From Tuctoria greenei (lineage: Eukaryota; Streptophyta; Magnoliopsida; Poales; Poaceae), in contig JAYESD010000002.1 in assembly GCA_036927565.1 (NCBI GenBank), positions 82,893,735 to 82,957,734 of the forward strand: 64,000 nucleotides of DNA. Direction: 5' to 3'. A program made the translations under genes and the position numbers. The notes beneath the pieces are model-generated. The model searched no databases. It saw only the letters and a list, made by a program, of their open reading frames with translations, and was not told the origin of the DNA. Shown piece after piece: positions 44,420 to 56,255 of the stretch (position 1 is its first letter; the number at the start of each line of letters is the position of its first letter).

Positions 44420-45995
44420 TCAATTGGCCTCCTCCTTCGGCAGAGACCCCATCCACGCGGGCGGGAGCATCCCGGTCTGCTCGTGCACCGTGGACAGCAG
44501 CGGCGGCAGCATCTTGTACACCCCGGCCACCTGCTGCATCGCGCCGGCGTCGCCGCTCGATCCGGCGCCGTCCGCGCCGTTGTTGCTCCAGATGCTGATC
44601 TTCGGCTGCATGCCGCTAACGGCGCCGGCATTGATCCGGGCCATCTCCTGGTAGATGCCGCCGTCGATCATAAGGTAGTCCCTCAGCGCGTTGTAGTTGC
44701 CGCCCACGGCGTGGAGCATGGACGACACGTAGTCCGCCTTGGCTTTGCCCACCAGCGACAGGGACTCTGCTTCCTTCTGCTTTGCGTAAAGCTTGGCGTC
44801 CTCGGCGAGCTTCTGCTCGTAGAATCGCGCCTCGGCCTGCGCCTTGCGCGCATCCGCCTCCCTCGCCTGCTCGTACAGCTTCGCGTCCGCTGCCTTCTGC
44901 CTGTTGTACAGCGAGGCGTTCGAGTCTTGCACCTGCAATCCAGATACGAATTTGCGATAAAAAAAAGAATCAATTGATTATGATTTCCGTGTGCATGAAC
45001 AAAACGGATGGGTGCACGGACAGAGATGCAATGCAGGACAGGAATAAGCCGTGTAGTACCTGTGTCTCGTACTGCACGGTGGCCTTGGTGAGCTGCTCGG
45101 CCTTGAGCTTCTCAGTGAGGCGCATCGCGTTCTTGCGCTCCACCTCCATCTGGAGCTCAGCCTCGCGGATCGCGACGGCCTTGGACGCCTCGATCTCCGC
45201 CACCTTGGTCTGCCTGTCCCAGGCGGCCTTCTTGGTGGCCAGCTCAGCCTTGGCCGCGGCGACGACGGCCTCCCTCTCGTTCTCGAACACCTTAACCTCG
45301 GCCTCCACCTTGGCCTGCTCCTTGATCCCGATGGCTTCCTGGCGCACCCGGAACACCTTGGTCTGGGAGTCGACCTCGGCCGCCTTCTGCAGCGTGGTAC
45401 CCTCCCTCTCCTTGGCGCCGACGGCTCCTCTCATCCGCGCCTCGGCGACGTCCACCTTGGCCTGGTTCATGGCCCCCTGCTGCGTCTTCTGGCCGAGGTA
45501 GGAGAAATACTCCTGGCCGGGGACGTCGACGAGCTGCTTGACGTTGGCGTTGTAGATGTAGAGTCCGAACTGGTTGAGCTCGAGCTGCACGTTCTCGAAG
45601 ACGGCCTGCTTGAACGACTTGGTGCCCCGGAAGATCTCCTCCATGGTCATGGAGGCGGCGAGCACGCGGGTCTCGCCCTCGATGACCCCCTTGACGAGCT
45701 CGCGGACATGGCTCGACTGCTTGTCGTGCGGGGCGATGAGCTTGGCGTAGAGGAGGAGCGGCGCCATGTCGTCAGCGACCTTAGGGCCGATGGTGAAGAC
45801 AGCGGGGAGGATGAAGGGGAGCTTCTCCGAGCTCATTGCATGGACCTCGAACTCGTAGTTGACGGGGGTAATGTCGAACTTCTTGCACTGCTGCCCGACC
45901 CACACCCACGACTTCTTCGCGAGCTTGACGTCGTCGATCCCCCATCCGGTGATGGCGAGGTACTCCGACGCGTCGGCGACCTGGAATTTCGCCAT
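44420..45995 (-). CDS. FLOT: Flotillin-like protein (two exons)
   Basis: Flotillins are peripheral membrane scaffolds of sterol-rich plasma-membrane microdomains. In plants they act in clathrin-independent endocytosis and, in legumes, in symbiont entry (established for the family). Exon 1 is 45995-45060 (312 codons) and exon 2 is 44932-44420 (170 codons plus stop TGA/TAA class), joined in phase 0 to give 482 residues, normal for plant flotillins. The start is MAKFQVADASEYLAITGWGI. Residues about 1-190 form the SPFH/PHB domain (VWVGQQCKKFDITPVNYEFEV, GTKSFKQAVFENVQ, YIYNANVKQLVDVPG). Residues about 195-400 are Ala/Glu/Lys-rich coiled coil with the flotillin EA repeats. The C-terminal end contains GNYNALRDYLMIDGGIYQEMA and PPAWMGSLP. 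There is no signal peptide and no clear membrane span. The frame is intact and GC-rich. The start context (ACGATGGCG) is good. This is the only host gene I trust here. Confidence 0.95.
44933..45059 (-). other. Intron of flotillin gene
   Basis: 127 bp. On the minus strand the donor is CAG followed by GTACTA and the acceptor is TTGCAG followed by GTGCAAG. Both exons stay in frame, and the AT-rich interior contrasts with the GC-rich exons. Confidence 0.9.
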
Positions 45996-46171
45996 CGTCT
46001 TCGATCCTATGGGCTTGCTCTCGCGGGATCTGAGAACTCGAGATGGTGTTGCTCTCGCCGGATTGGATTGGATCTACTAGTCTCTCGGTCGTGTTGCACT
46101 CGAGTCTCCCGTGTGAGCTGGGGATACGCGATGGGAAGGAGAACACAACCGTGGGCGGCGTGCCTCTACCG

Positions 46172-46180
46172 CTATATATG
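46172..46180 (-). promoter_or_regulatory. TATA box of flotillin gene
   Basis: The minus strand reads CATATATAGC, about 180 bp before the ATG. This places the start of transcription near 46145 and gives a 5' UTR of about 150 bases. An unspliced leader is assumed. Confidence 0.6.
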
Positions 46181-46199
46181 CTGGCTGCGAGCGGTAGGG

Positions 46200-47815
46200 G
46201 ATCGGGATCGTTGTGGACTTGTGGTTTGCGCCGTTCGGGCCGGCGTGTGCGTGTTGATCTCGTGTTCGATCGGACGGTTGTGTGTGGAGTCCTGTGCCGG
46301 CCGGACGATCCGCAAAGACGGGGTAACCTGGATGTTGATTGATTCAGCGAAACGAAGGTTTTATCACTTTCCTTTTAAAGTGTTTTAAAAAAATAAAAAT
46401 TGAGGTGGGTTTGTTATATTCCTAATGGAAGACTCAGAAATCCTCGTTTGCTCCCAACGTCCCGTGCCCAGGCTTGTGGCACGACGGGCAAAGAAACAAA
46501 CGGCGTACCTCAAAAAAAGTAAAGAAAAAAAAAGTGGTGCACATTGGATGCTTGTTGATGACGACGAGCGCATTTGCCGGGCACGAGAGCTCTGGCTGTG
46601 TACTTGCAGGTTGCAGTATTTAGGCCTGCCACGTCTGGTTCCTGCTGTGGCTAGTAGACGGGGCCTGCCTAATTCTGGGCAAAGCAACGCGTCCTGTGCG
46701 TGCCGTGCCGTGCCGTGCCGTTGGCGTGTCACACACTTTATTGGTTTACTGCTGCTGCTTGCCTTGGCGAAAGGATCAGGAGAGGAAAGGGAGAGGAGCG
46801 TGTTGCTTCGCATGGAAACGGCGAACCAACCACTAGCAGCTGCATGTGCGGATCATGCGTTGATCCAGCCCTACCATCGGTCCTCGCACCGCGTCTCTTG
46901 GTTAACTGACTGTGCTTTGCTGCGGTGCTGTTGTTGCCAGTTTACCTACGTGACTAGGGAAAGCCAGAGCAGTTGGGCCGGCACCGGGACATGGATAGTT
47001 GAGTAGGTCGGGCCAGCCTTTGCTAGATAGAGATGACCGCGTCTGGCTCGCGCCGCACGGCGCTGTTGCCGGCTTCGCTCCGCTTTTCGCCCGGCGAACA
47101 ATAAACTTTTTGGATATGTTATGCAGATAACGTATCGGATCTTACAATATGGCCTGATGAACGGACTAAATCGCGACGGGAGTCTCTGATTATTTCTTAA
47201 TATTTAATTATGTGCTTTGAGATTTGTAATAAATGATGTAGCCTCAATACGGATGAGTATGCATCGGGGCTTGGTGCATACAGTATGCACATAATTCGGC
47301 TTGCTCGAAAAAGAGATTCATTCTTCCTCGCCAAAAATTAAATTCGATCCCCAAAGGGATTTCAAGAATTATTTCGAGATACCAATGGGAGAAATATCAA
47401 CGTGCGCACCTCAAATACCAACTACAAATCCATGCACAGTCTGCACGCAAGTGCAACATACAGACCTATACACCATACAAATACACATAGAAATGTTGTG
47501 CACAAGATTTCCACGACCACAGCAAACACACTTGGTGAAATGAAAACTTCCAATTGAGCTTGATCAGCTAGACCAAGATCTGCAAATGGCTCAAGGCCCG
47601 ATCCAAACTCTAATACATCCTTTTTTTTATTTACTGGGTCCGATCATAGCCCAATTCAATGTTGGCTTACTAAACACTATCCACTCCAGCCTTTATAGAA
47701 AATATATCCAACTCTATCCTGATTCAGACCGGAGCTAATAGAACACTGCTGTGGAAGTGTTTTTGCAACACATTTCCTGAACCTCCTTACAGAGCAGCCC
47801 GCATAGGTTTTTTTA
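46200..47815. other. Flotillin upstream region; no gene recognised
   Basis: About 1.6 kb. An open frame of 193 codons at 46425-47006 has no recognisable motif and is Cys/Arg-rich from repeat and GC content. A short TGCCG pentanucleotide run (about 46700-46722) lies in it. The rest (47100-47800) is AT-rich without features. It probably includes the flotillin promoter. Confidence 0.5.
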
Positions 47816-48634
47816 TCGACGGGAGTTTAGTCTCAGGTGAGGTTGCGCGGTTAAGGAACTATAGTGAGACGGTGGTTTTATGTGGTTCGGACCGCCAGAG
47901 CATAATACCCTACTCCACGGTGAGGTTTGTATTGCTTAGTGTCGGAGTGTGTGTGTGAGTGTAAAAGATTGGATCCCCTATAACTATGGCGGTCCGGTCC
48001 TTTTATAGACAAGGTCGGACTCCTTACAAGTGGGGTTTGGGGCCCGACAGGTGGCCCTGGAGCGAAATTATCCTAAAGATCTAAGGCTTCTCACATAAGC
48101 TGCCTCTGACCGCGGTTTGAAGACCTGCCGTCTTGCCGCGTCGGACGCCAGTGGCTATGCATAGTCGTTGATGATGGCAGGGAATGTTCCGTCCATCTGT
48201 CTTGTCGCCGTAAGCTATCCACTTAGCGGAGTGGGGTGGTCCTGCAGCGCTTTCACTGCGATGTGATTGGACGCAGCATTACCTGACAAGGGGAGTCTGT
48301 GGTCCGGGACTGTTGGACACGTGGTGCTCTAGAGCCTACCTCCGCCGAGGAGGCCAGCCCAGAGCTTCGAGCCACGTGGGGACACCGGAGCTCACTCCTT
48401 TGGAGGACGAGATCCCGCCCTGCTGCACATGTGGCAGCAAGGGAGCTCGTCTCTTTGGGGGAGCCGTGTCCCGTCTTGAGGTCCATGTGGCAGTACCGCA
48501 ACCCGCCCCTAAGGAGGGACGAGGTCTGGGCCTGCTGGACACGTGGCGCCATCGGACCCTGCCTCAGTGGAGAGGCAGGGTACTTAGGAGTTTTTATCCT
48601 GTGCGCGGGATACCCAGTATCTTGGGTACCGACA
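47816..48634 (-). repeat. Gypsy-type LTR, related to 15366-16204
   Basis: It contains the same block as the Tat-like LTRs (GTGGTTCGGACC and ATAATACCCTACTCCACGG at 47881-47921). A TATA box on the minus strand (CTATAAAAGG, about 47999-48008) and the terminal GGTACCGACA at 48634 match too. The left end is unclear: TATCGACGGG may be a changed TGTCGACGGG. No partner LTR was found in the window, so a solo LTR is possible. Confidence 0.65.
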
Positions 48635-49157
48635 GTGGTCGCTGGGTCCACCCTGGGGGTGGTGATGAGACCGCGAGTGGAGCCCTAACCTTGCTTTACC
48701 GCATCGTCCTTTGATTTTTGTCTTGGGCAGTCGAAGCGGTGCTCTCTTTTGCTACTGTGGCCACGCGTCCTCTTGTAGTTGAAAGGCCGTGGCAACGTGA
48801 TCTTTACTTTCCACAGTATCTTTAACCGCGATGGTTCCCAATGTGGTTGCAACGCTTCCACTGCTCCACATTTATGGGAACCAACATGTTGTCTTCTCAA
48901 GTGGCTAACTGCTACGGCCAGTACTTCTGACCGGGGATCTGGGCCCCGCTATCATGGATGCCACAGGTTGCGCAATGCGTGCCGAGTCTTGGCAACCCGC
49001 ACGATGTGCCCAAGCGTCGCGGGGGTGAGTAAAAGGAAACTTTTTTAGGCAAAAGTTGTTCCTTCCTTACTCAAAACCCAACGCCCGAGCCTTCGTCTTC
49101 TTCCTTGAGTGTCCGAACCTCCGCCTCTCGCCAGACTTCTGCTTTGCTCCCTCGACA
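48635..49157 (+). other. Leader of Transposase_28-type gypsy element
   Basis: No coding sequence recognised. It looks like LTR or leader sequence ahead of the ORF starting at 49158, but no LTR boundary could be fixed. Confidence 0.4.
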
Positions 49158-50219
49158 ATGGCTTCCATGCTGCCTCATCCTCGTGTCAAGTCAGAAGAGC
49201 AGCTAGTGCTGATAAGACGGCTGCTTGGCTGCCATGCCGCAGAGCAGAGGAGGCTGATCCATTGCGGGTCCCCTTCTCTTCATGATTTGCACGAAGACAG
49301 GCCTGTTTTCTTTGCTGCGTATGTGGCTGCGGGGCTCAGGCTCCCGGTGTCCTCATTCTTCCTCGCGATGTTGGGGGAGTTCGACCTGCACCTGCACCAC
49401 CTGTCGCTGAAGTTCACCGTTGTGTCCGTCATGCTTGTCCACTTCTGTGAGGCGTTCGTGGGTGTTTCAGCAACGATTGAGTTGTTCCAGTTCTTTTTCG
49501 TGATGAAGACCAGCGAGAGAAGCTCGATAAGTGAGGTGGGGGCCTATTACTTCCAGCATCGAGAGAAGACCTCCAAGCACTACATTGCTCCCTTCAAGGG
49601 ATCCAAGTGGGACTGCTGGAGGGTGGACTGAGTGATCATGCAGACTGAGGCCCATGCCTTCCTGAAGTTGCCCACACAAGACCTGACTTCCAATCCTACC
49701 TCCTGGGAAGAGTTTTGGAAGTTGTATGCGGAGTACAAATCGGTGCTGGAGAGGATCAACCTCCTGGTAAAAGGGGGTCTGACCTCCCTGATGGTGCTAA
49801 AGGACTTCCTGTCCCATCGCATCGCCCCACTCCAGCAGCGCGAGCGTCGGGTCTGGTGCTACTCTGGCGCATACAACTTGTCTCAGCTCGATGTGTCTTC
49901 GAATTCGAGCCCTAAGACGCTGGTGGGGTTGCTGAAGACGGTGACCTGTGACCTGATTGATGACGAGCACATCACCGTCCCGGATGCCTGCCTGTTGCTC
50001 CACATGACCCTGGACCTGAAGAAGGATGTGCGGAGCAAGATGTCGAAGGTCAATGACATCGGCCTCGTTCGGCAGCAGGCGGGAGGGCCATTCCGAGCTT
50101 CGGCCGCCTCGGGGCAAGGTGATGCTGGGGGCCAGCAAGGATCCGCAACCACGCTGCGCCCCTCACCACGGGTGGAGAAGAGGATCGCAATGACCCCCAA
50201 CAATGGAAGGGATAAGTAG
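49158..50219 (+). pseudogene. Gypsy-associated gag-like protein (Transposase_28 family), one stop
   Basis: The start MASMLPHPRVKSEEQLVLIRR is at 49158. The frame is open except for a TGA at 49629-49631, where the family normally has Trp (WRVD then stop then VIMQTEA), and it ends at 50219. The core LRLPVSSFFLAMLGEF and LHHLSLKFTVVSVMLVHFCEAF, followed by a region with KTSKHYIAPFKGSKWDCW, fits the 'putative gypsy type transposon' domain common in grasses. The downstream part has LTSLMVLKDFLSHRIAPLQ. Its role is unknown, presumably gag-like. It continues through a likely intron and a coiled coil, which the chromovirus at 51121 splits. Confidence 0.7.
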
Positions 50220-51120
50220 GCGGTGCCCTTCCCCATGTTGATGAAATGGTCCGGCACGCCCGTGAGGAGATCTGACCGTTCATCCAAGCTTAGTGGTGGA
50301 GCTTTGGCTGAGGGTCCGTCGCCTCGGAGCAAAAAAATGGAGGCTGGCACGCGGGGATGGTCCTAGCGCCGGCTCCAGAAGTGCTGCAGCCATACAGTCC
50401 CCGGCTGAGGGGCCCCAAGCTACGAGCGCCCCATCGACGGCCAGTGCGAAGAATAGCGGCGACAATTTCGGAGGGGATGTGGACAGATCTAAACCGGCTA
50501 TTTAGGCTGCTCCCCGGCAGCGGGAGCTGGAGGTGGCAGCACCAGCCTTGGCGGCAGGTCCAGGGGGCCCTTATCTGCCGTGCAAGCCAGGAGCCCAAGG
50601 TCACTGGAGCTACCAGGCCCACCGGTAAGGCATAATTTCTAATTTTGGTGTTGTTGCCTTTACTACTTTTTTGTTCTGACGAGGGTCCATGTTGGCTTTG
50701 CAGGGCGTCGTCGACCGACGTAGCACCCTTGCTGCTGCAGCGGATGGGCATGATGGTCCCGACTTCAGCAGGTGTTGTTAGCTCAGTGGTGACGCCGACC
50801 CCGACCATGAGACCACGGCTGCCCCTGAGGGTGGCGCGGCCGTCACGAGCGGTGCGTCAGGCCCTAAAGTGACCTCTGATGATGTCGTGTACCTTGTGGG
50901 GGACCCTCGCGCGCTCACGCCCGATGGAGCAGAAAGGGGCAAGGCAGTGCCGGGCGAGGTAGGCATGCCCACCGCCACCGTGGCATCGGACTTGGATGTC
51001 GTTGGGGTGCAAGGCGGCGACTCGCCAGCGGTGGATGGCAACAAGACCGCGACAGGGTGTGAAGTCGTGCATATTTAAGACTCTCCTGCCGCAGACGATA
51101 ATACTCCAATGCTGGGCGGC
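50220..51120 (+). pseudogene. Linker of Transposase_28-type ORF with possible intron
   Basis: Low-complexity Ala/Gly/Pro-rich coding-like sequence in several frames. At 50625-50703 the context ACCG then GTAAGG, a T-rich stretch, and GGCTTTGCAG look like a 79-bp intron. It ends at the duplication GCGGC (51116-51120) beside the chromovirus. Confidence 0.45.
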
Positions 51121-54100
51121 TGTGACACTCGGTTCCGAAAATGAACCAAGTGTGACACATATGTGTCTCCAGGATGTTCAACACACATACAACGAGTGCA
51201 TCACAAACGATATATAGAAAATTACCATAACACTAGTTAATTCAGTACTTTTATTACAATATCAAAATAATCCTCGGATTACAGCTCTGATCTTTATTAA
51301 TGAATTCTGAAAACTAACGCAACAGAAATAATCTAATTAAGCAACTAAGAAAACTAAGCAACTGAGCTTTGGGGAATAGCGCGGCTCCAAGCAACACCAC
51401 AGGCAAGTCGACAGCAGCACACAACCTAGTACTCCACATTATCCTCAGGGTACTCCCAAACATCACCTGAAACTGTTGGTGGGGGAATTGCAAGGGTGAG
51501 CACATGTTGTACTCAACAAGTGTGAGAAAGTAATGACATGTAGCTTAAACAATGAATGATAGTAAATAATGGCTATTTTCTGAAAAGTACATTTAAAACA
51601 GGAAAACAACATCCTACATTGTCTATGTGAAGTAAACCCATCATATCCCAAATAAACATAATTAACATATCCATGATTCATTCATCATCCATTCACCAGA
51701 TTCTCACCATTATCATTAACCATGACCATTAATCACCATCAAATCAATAACCATAACCCAACCATAACTAAACCATAACCCAAATCTCAAGTTTCACTCT
51801 AATCATGTAGGTCATCCAGGTGTTTTTAACCGGGAGCACGACTATCATGATAGTTTTTAACACTCTGCAGAGGTTGTACCACTTTACTCACAAGTTCGTT
51901 ATTTCGTCACTCGTCAGCGACTAAAGAAAACCTCTCTTATGCCAATTACACTTCCTTAGGTGTATGGCCAAGATATCACAAAATAGCCTTTACAAAGGGA
52001 CTACCAGCATATTCAGACCCACTGAGGTTTTACCGGAGGTGATGCCTCCAACTGAGCACATCCAACCAAGGGCCCTCTCTTGTGCCGTTCGGATCCCAAG
52101 GTAGTATCACCACTATTGCAAACTCAACCGACTCCCATTCCTCGCTCCCCAAATGACCCGAAGAATGCTTGCAATACACCTAATTAATTGGCTAAGCCGC
52201 ACCCATACTTGGCCTTGTGGTGACACTGTATTCCTGGCTTATTCTCGCCTGAACCAATCCTTAGATCTAAAGCAAGCAAAACCACCATATTATACAACCC
52301 AATCCACAAACCATGCTTGCTTAGATCCCCAAGTCCCATGTTACCAAATAACCATGTTTATCAATTCACATCATCCATAAGTTCATTAATTCATAGTTAA
52401 ACCATTTGGTTGTTTTCCCATCTCAATTAATTAAAGCGAAGTAAAATGCTAAAATGCCCTTCCCGACTCTCTACAACATATTCCAAGTGACAAGGATGGT
52501 CAAACAAGTCCAATAAACACCTATCTTGGGTTTCCCATCCATTTGACACAAGCATGCAGTTCTGCAAACAAAATATTTAAAAATAGGATCAAAATGATCA
52601 AGGACACTTGCCATGCTCCTGAGACTCGTTAAGGTCAAAAACTTCAAAGTTCTGGTTCTGTAGGTCCTCGAAAGCACTCTCTACAACAACACCTTCTATT
52701 CCACGAAACAAACATACAAAACAAACATTACAATCAATAAATGCTCATATATTACTCATTATGTCATGACATGCATGATTAATGCAATTATGTGGTAATG
52801 CATGTTATTAAGTTGATATAATAGCCTACTAACTAGTCACAATTAAGTATTATATGTTAGAACAAGTTCCAACTCATTTTGGAGATTGTTAAAGAAGTTC
52901 CAAGAATATTCGGAACAGGAAGATCGGACTAGTCCGCACAGAAACCGGACAAGTCCGTTCTGGTACGGAAAGAAAATCGAACTATTCTGCACTGTGGCCG
53001 GACAAGTCTGTTGGCTAGGGTTTTTGGCGAGTTTCCAATAAGAGCATAGTTTGAGTTGAATTATGAGACCAAGATTGACGTAGGAAGATGATCTAAGGTA
53101 ATTATCGTGAATTCATCAACTCAAGTGTCGAGAAATCAATGAAACTCGAGATCTTGATGTCTAGATCCAAAGGAGATGGAGAATCAATGGAGAATTGACG
53201 ATGATGTTGATGAGTTGATGAAGATCGATCTTGCTTGATCATTCTCCTTCCTCATTCTCTTCTCCTGGCTGGGTGAACTCCTCTTGATGGCGGCTCCCAC
53301 GAACTAGGGTTAAGAGTTCTCTTCAATTGTGACAAAGGGGTGAAAGGTTGAGGTGGTGGGGTGTTTATATAGAGGTGGAGTGGTAGGGTTTGGGTGGATT
53401 TCGAGTTTAAGGCTATGGAGGCTGGGTTGGGGTCCCACATGGGCTCCACAGGGGTTGGACACAACGTTCTTGGGCCCAATTAAGTAAAAACCCAATAACT
53501 TGTCATGGAGGGAAAGACTGAATCCGAGTCGGGCACACCGTACAAGTCCGCTAGGGGCTGAACAAGTCTGATCGGAAACAGATACTTGAACAAACAAGTC
53601 TGAAGGTGGTCCGAACAAGTCCGATCTTGTCCAAAGAGGAAAACAGACAAGTCTAGTATGGAGTCGGACAAGTCCGGGGTTGCAAAAGAAGAGGGTTTCT
53701 AGACTAGAACTTTGGCAAGATCGGACTAGTCTGTAGAGAGGTCGAACAAGTTCGAAAAAGATCAAAAAGAAAAACGGACAAGTCCGGTGGAAGGCCGGAC
53801 AAGTTCGGGGGTCTTCTCAGATTTTCAAAAACCAGACCAATAGAGGGGTTATCGGACAACTTCGAAGAGTTCCAGTAGTGAAGAACGGACTAGTCTGTAT
53901 CTGAGAACGGACAAATCCGGACGACAACAGAAACATTTTTGGACTAATCCACAACAAAAAGCAGAAAAGTCCAGAGGAAAACAGAGAGAAGAACCGGACT
54001 AGTTTGGGGTCCTAAGCGGACAAGTCCGCACTTCTACAGAATTTTAAATGGTATTTTGATTCAAATTCCAATTCATTTTAAACTGGTTCCTTTTTATGTT

Positions 54101-54164
54101 GCTTAATGCTAAACTTGTATAAGAATTTATGCAATGTAGGATGGATGAAAATGACGGTGTTACA
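51121..54164 (-). repeat. 3' LTR of chromovirus (3044 bp)
   Basis: Collinear with 58977-61869 apart from small indels and one block of about 130 bp present only here (about 53500-53635). It carries many CGGACAAGTCCG and CGGACTAGTCCG words at 52920-53010 and 53530-54030. No coding sequence. Confidence 0.92.
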
Positions 54165-54165
54165 A

Positions 54166-54178
54166 ACCTACCTCCCTT
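54166..54178 (-). other. Polypurine tract of chromovirus
   Basis: The minus strand reads TAAGGGAGGTAGG immediately before the 3' LTR. Confidence 0.8.
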
Positions 54179-55452
54179 AAAATGAATCTCGCCCTCGAGA
54201 TTCGGTGTAGAAGGAAAGAGATAGGGAAATTCTTTCTTGAGGTCATCTTGTAGCTCTCAAGTTGCTTCTGATTCTGCATGATGCTTTCATTGTACTTTGC
54301 ACCATTCATCTTGTTCCTTGTGACTCTCTCCTTTGTTTTCAAGATTTTGACTGGTTGCTCGACATAAGTCAAATCTGCCTCTAATTCCAAATCTTCTATT
54401 GGCACTTGTTCTTCCAGTACCCTTAAGCACTTCTTGAGCTGCAAAACGTGAAACACATCATGAACATTGGAAATATGTGCTGGTGTCTCCAACTTATATG
54501 CCACTTCTCCACATTTTCCCAAAATCTTGAATGGTCCAATATAGCGAGGTGCCAACTTGCCTTTGACGTTAAATCACTTATGTCCTCGCATAGGTGACAC
54601 TTGGAGATATACGAAGTCTCCAACTTCAAAGGCTCAGTTTCTTCACCTATTATCCGCATAGCCCTTTCGTCTTGATTGAGTAGCTCTCAAATTCTCGCGG
54701 ATTATCAAAACTTGCTTTTTTGCCTCTTGCATCAGGTTCAAATACTTGGTTCTCTCATGTCTCATTCCAAAACAAGGGTGTTCTACACTTCCTTCCATAT
54801 AATGCTTCATATGGCGACATCTTCAAACTTTCTTGGTAACTATTATTGTTGGAAAATTTAGCATATGACAAGCTTTTGTCTCAACCGCGTCCATGCTTCA
54901 AAGCACAAGCTCTCAACATATCTTCCAGAATTTGTTTTGTCCTCATGGTTTGTCCATCCGTTTGAGGGTCATATGCAGAGCTGAAATTTAACCTTGTACC
55001 CATAGCTTCATGCAATTTCTGCCAGAACCTAGAGGTGAATTGAGAACCTCGGTCAAACACTATTTTCTTGGGTATCTGTGTTGGCATACAATTCTCTCCA
55101 TTTACAATTCAGCTAACTATGCAACGGTATACTTGCTTTTGACAAGAATGAAATGAGCTAACTTTGTCAACCGATCCACAATTACCCATATTGAGTCATA
55201 ACCGGACTGAGTTCAGGGTAATCCAACTATGAAGTCCATACCGATCTCTTCCCACTTCCATTCCGGAATCTTTAATGGCTGCAATAATCCGACTGGCCTT
55301 TGATGTTCAGCTTTGACTCGTTGGCACACATCACACAAGGAAACATATTCAGCTATGTTCTTTTTCATCCTATCCCACCAATAGCAAGTTTTCAAGTCTT
55401 TGTACATCTTCGTACAGCCGGGATGAGTTGAGTAAGGCAAGTCATGTGCCCC
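54179..55452 (-). pseudogene. Chromovirus integrase and chromodomain
   Basis: The zinc-binding region (55440-55213) has HPGCTKMYKDLK and CDVCQRVKAEHQRPVGLL, then the first catalytic Asp in MDFIVGLP. The second Asp is in IVFDRGSQFTSRFWQKL (55087 onward). The C-terminal region has YIGPFKILGKCGEVAYKL and NVHDVFHVLQLKKCL (54555 onward). The chromodomain is readable in the next frame (KHHAESEAT, then DDLKKEFPYLF) with a stop where Trp is expected. Chromodomains direct insertion towards marked chromatin. Several stops and shifts break the protein. Confidence 0.82.
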
Positions 55453-55671
55453 TTTTAATATCGTCTCCCGGAGACGCTTACATTAGGCAAAACAATTCTT
55501 TTACCGAGCCATAGAGTACCATGGTCATCCTCATCAAATATGAACTCTCTCCCTTCTTGGGTGCTTTCCTTGATTTCCTGAACTTCCTCATCTTTGACCT
55601 GACTTTCTCGAATTTCTTGTTCTAAAGTCAGATTTAACTCCATTATTCCCATTTCTTCACAAATCCAAGGT

Positions 55672-56022
55672 TCAACCGTTCAAACTCCTTGCATAGCTCG
55701 AATGGCATTCTCGAACCGTGAGTTGGTGGCTTACGCCTTTCCAACTCAAGGCATCGACCACTACATTAGTCTTCTGAGGGTGATGGTTAATTCCCACATA
55801 ATATTCCTTGATGAGCTCCAACCACCTTCGTTGCCTAAAATTCAAGTCCGTTTGTGTGAAAATGTACTTGAAGCTCTTCTGATCCATGTAGATCTCACAC
55901 CTATGACCAAGAATGTAGTGCCTCCATATCTTCAAGGCATGCACTACGGCTGCACATTCGACATCACGCGTAGGATAATTCTGCTCATGTATCTTTAATT
56001 GCCTCGATGCATAGGCTACCAC
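55672..56022 (-). pseudogene. Chromovirus RNase H
   Basis: An open frame of 116 codons with VAYASRQLKIHEQNYPTRD, ALKIWRHYILG and MDQKSFKYIFTQTDLNFRQ, then QRRWLELIKEY, typical of gypsy RNase H. Upstream it should join RT, but the region 56022-56256 has a stop. Confidence 0.85.
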
Positions 56023-56255
56023 TTAACCTTCTTGCATGAGCACACATCCAAGTCCTTGTCTTGATGCATCAAAATAAATATCAAAAATTTTGCTCACATC
56101 CGGCATAACCAACCAGGTGATGTTGTTAACCTCTTCTTAAGCCCCTCAAAAGTTTTTTGACAAGCTTGAGTCCTTTGGAAAGCTTTCCCCTTCATTAGCA
56201 ATTCTGTCATGGGCTTGGCTATTTTACAAAAGTCCTTGATGAACCGACGGTAATA

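Noticed and set aside
44483..46388. Long open frames antisense to the flotillin gene (44483-44977, 44782-45501, 45708-46388)
   Set aside because: Shadows of GC-rich exons; they show no domain and cross the intron.
46425..47006. 193-codon open frame upstream of flotillin
   Set aside because: No recognisable domain, Cys/Arg-rich composition, contains a TGCCG microsatellite, overlaps an equally open frame on the other strand; most likely chance in promoter sequence.
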